Assembly: GCA_030598645.1 (NCBI GenBank)
Contig: JAUVPN010000172.1
Location: 1-6,242, forward strand
DNA: 6,242 nt
From: Hyphomicrobium sp.
GTDB lineage: Bacteria > Pseudomonadota > Alphaproteobacteria > Rhizobiales > Hyphomicrobiaceae
Direction of reading: 5' to 3'
Within the stretch, counting starts at the first letter, position 1, and every line of letters starts with the position of its first letter. Shown here in pieces: positions 5,170-6,242 of the stretch. The translations under genes were made by a program, and so were the position numbers. The notes under the pieces are model-generated. The model worked only from the letters and a program-made list of their open reading frames with translations. It searched no databases and was not told the DNA's origin.

Positions 5170-5792
5170 ATGGCGTTCTGTCTGCTTCGTTGCACACCGC
5201 CCAGCGGGGGCCGCGTCACACATTTCAACGTCGCGCTTGCTGCCAACCCGCTCGCAATCTGGGCTACAGCGGCACTCTTGCTCATTTCCAGCGGATTGGC
5301 TCACGCGCAAGAGGCAACTTCCCCATAGCGCGACAAAAAGACTGACACAGCAGCCCCACCACGGAGGAAAGCGGGCAGGCGGCAACAGCGCCGGCCGGCG
5401 GTGGCGCTGAACTGCAAGAGGTGGTCATAAAGACTGAGGACGCCACCGGCGAGCCATCGGACACCGATGCAGACCAGCCTGCTCCACAAGTTGCTACACA
5501 ACAACCTGTTGTTGCACCACAACCGGTGGCACCGCCGTCTCCCGATACCGGCGAGCCCATAGCAAGCACCGTTGAAAGCGTAATCTTCGATGCGCCTGTG
5601 GAAGGCGAGCGCAATAGAGACGACCATGTGCACGATCGTTTCATCGAGTCCGCCATCAGCGGGCGCACGCTCCGAGTGGCGGATCGAGCAAGAAGTCATC
5701 ATGACTTTTCTCCAATCAGCAACGCGAAGGGCCTCACCGCTAGCCCACTCCGCGATAAGACGACTATTGTTTACGCTAGAAGTAAAGATTAA
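5170..5792 (+). pseudogene. Exported protein remnant: signal peptide, then nonsense codon, frameshift and Pro-rich/TonB-box-like segment
   Basis: ATG at 5170 follows a purine-rich GAGGGGG-type ribosome binding site. It opens a 52-residue frame whose end is a clear signal peptide: a hydrophobic core at about residues 30-43 (LAIWATAALLLISSGLA), then HAQEA with a probable cleavage after AHA. TAG at 5326-5328 ends it four codons after the QE. The sequence continues in the same phase with DKKTDTAAPP, then moves to another phase near 5355-5362. There it reads TEESGQAATAPAGGGAELQE, VVIKTED and a Gln/Pro/Ala-rich region (PQPVAPPSPDTGEP), ending at TAA 5790-5792. GAELQEVVIKT resembles the TonB box after the signal peptide of TonB-dependent outer-membrane receptors, so such a receptor N-terminus is my best guess. 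No plug or barrel is present. A periplasmic Pro-rich protein is the alternative. Confidence 0.5.
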
Positions 5793-5827
5793 ACTTAGTT
5801 TCAGTATGGCTCGCGTGCTGAGCCGCC

Positions 5828-6242
5828 TTAGAGGGCGTACTGCGAAAGAATGTCTTCCAGCGCCGTGGGCTCTAGCCCGAGGTCCTCAAACGTTAATGCG
5901 GATCTGGCGACCACGTTATCGCGCTCCATCAGCACCACTTGCGCCCGCGTGATGGGTGGGGAGGGAAGGATCGCGGCAACCGCGCTCAAAGCCTTCCAAG
6001 TTACAAACGGCAGCGGCAGCAGGAGCCGCCGCCGTTTCATATGATCCAGCAAAAGCTCGATGAGGGCGCGATAGGTGTAGGTCCGCGGGCCACCAAGCTC
6101 GTAGGTTTTCCCCTGCGACACAGGATCCTGCAAAGCTTTCAGCGCGGCCTGCGCAACGTCTCCAACATAGACCGGCTGCAGCTTCGTGCGACCTTGGCCG
6201 AAGAGAGGCAACACGGGCGAGACCCTGACTATGTTCGCCAAC
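5828..6242 (-). CDS. NDUFA9-like NAD(P)-binding protein (atypical SDR), C-terminal part only
   Basis: The visible 138 codons run off the right edge; no start codon is claimed, since the first complete codon is a TTG in mid-protein. The sequence carries the C-terminal hallmarks of the 'complex I NDUFA9 subunit' family: SPVLPLFGQGRTKLQPVYVGDVAQA (about 8-32), KTYELGGPRTYTYRALIELL (45-64), LLPLPF (75-80) and DNVV..LTFEDLGLEPTALEDIL (107-133). In mitochondria NDUFA9 is an NADPH-binding accessory subunit of complex I. Bacterial homologues are stand-alone extended SDR-like proteins of unsettled role, about 310-330 residues long, so roughly 40% is present. The GxxGxxG nucleotide-binding motif would lie outside the window. 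TAA is at 5828-5830. A GGCTC/GAGCC hairpin (5808-5824) lies just beyond it, without a T run. Confidence 0.88.
   Translation of the reverse strand, partial: LANIVRVSPVLPLFGQGRTKLQPVYVGDVAQAALKALQDPVSQGKTYELGGPRTYTYRALIELLLDHMKRRRLLLPLPFVTWKALSAVAAILPSPPITRAQVVLMERDNVVARSALTFEDLGLEPTALEDILSQYAL

Noticed and set aside
4782..5385. Overlapping minus-strand frames (90 and 143 residues)
   Set aside because: They overlap each other in different phases, have no ribosome binding site and no recognisable motif, and run antisense to the signal-peptide segment.
1..6242. CRISPR array, transposase or toxin-antitoxin pair
   Set aside because: I saw no regularly spaced repeats, no transposase or recombinase motifs, and no small gene pair with toxin-antitoxin features.

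Overview
The window looks like an accessory or scarred stretch of an alphaproteobacterial chromosome, most likely from the Bradyrhizobium / Rhodopseudomonas / Nitrobacter group. This is inferred from three things: the protein types (a thioredoxin-family protein of the 'CNHCPY...GCSIKWK' type, a DUF454/YbaN protein, a lysine-rich small protein with a 'KNERTSKRI..IASKAMRDP' head, an NDUFA9-like protein), the mixed codon use, and short intergenic repeats that translate as 'MSAFG..'/'MSALGGKQT', which I remember as widespread in that group. No database was consulted.

Left part (1-1600) is mostly decayed. It holds two tandem copies of a short near-palindromic repeat (91-168), a doubtful small minus-strand ORF (300-497), a minus-strand fragment resembling the N-terminus of a PAS/coiled-coil sensor (554-748), and a nearly full-length minus-strand thioredoxin-family pseudogene (1006-1578). 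That pseudogene has a TAA exactly where a Tyr normally follows the CxxC motif, and it has lost its start codon. A small plus-strand hypothetical gene (1653-1874) follows. Next is an orphan minus-strand rho-independent terminator (1900-1933), then about 560 bases without a recognisable gene.

Middle part (2498-4390) holds the intact-looking genes. They are an NTF2/SnoaL-like protein on the plus strand, converging on a DUF454 inner-membrane protein preceded by a small two-helix membrane protein (both minus, possibly co-transcribed), and further right a lysine-rich, DNA-binding-like small protein (minus). Between the last two lies the 3' end of a tRNA (T-arm, acceptor strand and CCA) with no 5' half, the kind of remnant left by site-specific integration at a tRNA gene.

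Right part (4391-6242) is about 780 bases without a recognisable gene, carrying a third copy of the short repeat. It is followed by a plus-strand exported-protein pseudogene (5170-5792) with a signal peptide, an early TAG, a frameshift and a proline-rich, TonB-box-like segment. The window ends in the C-terminal part of an NDUFA9-like (atypical SDR) protein running off the right edge on the minus strand.

The genes do not form an obvious pathway. The consistent theme is gene decay around a tRNA remnant, with a few small stand-alone genes surviving. I found no convincing new multi-gene system. The best leads are the tRNA fragment, the repeat family, the interrupted redoxin, and the internally duplicated lysine-rich tail.
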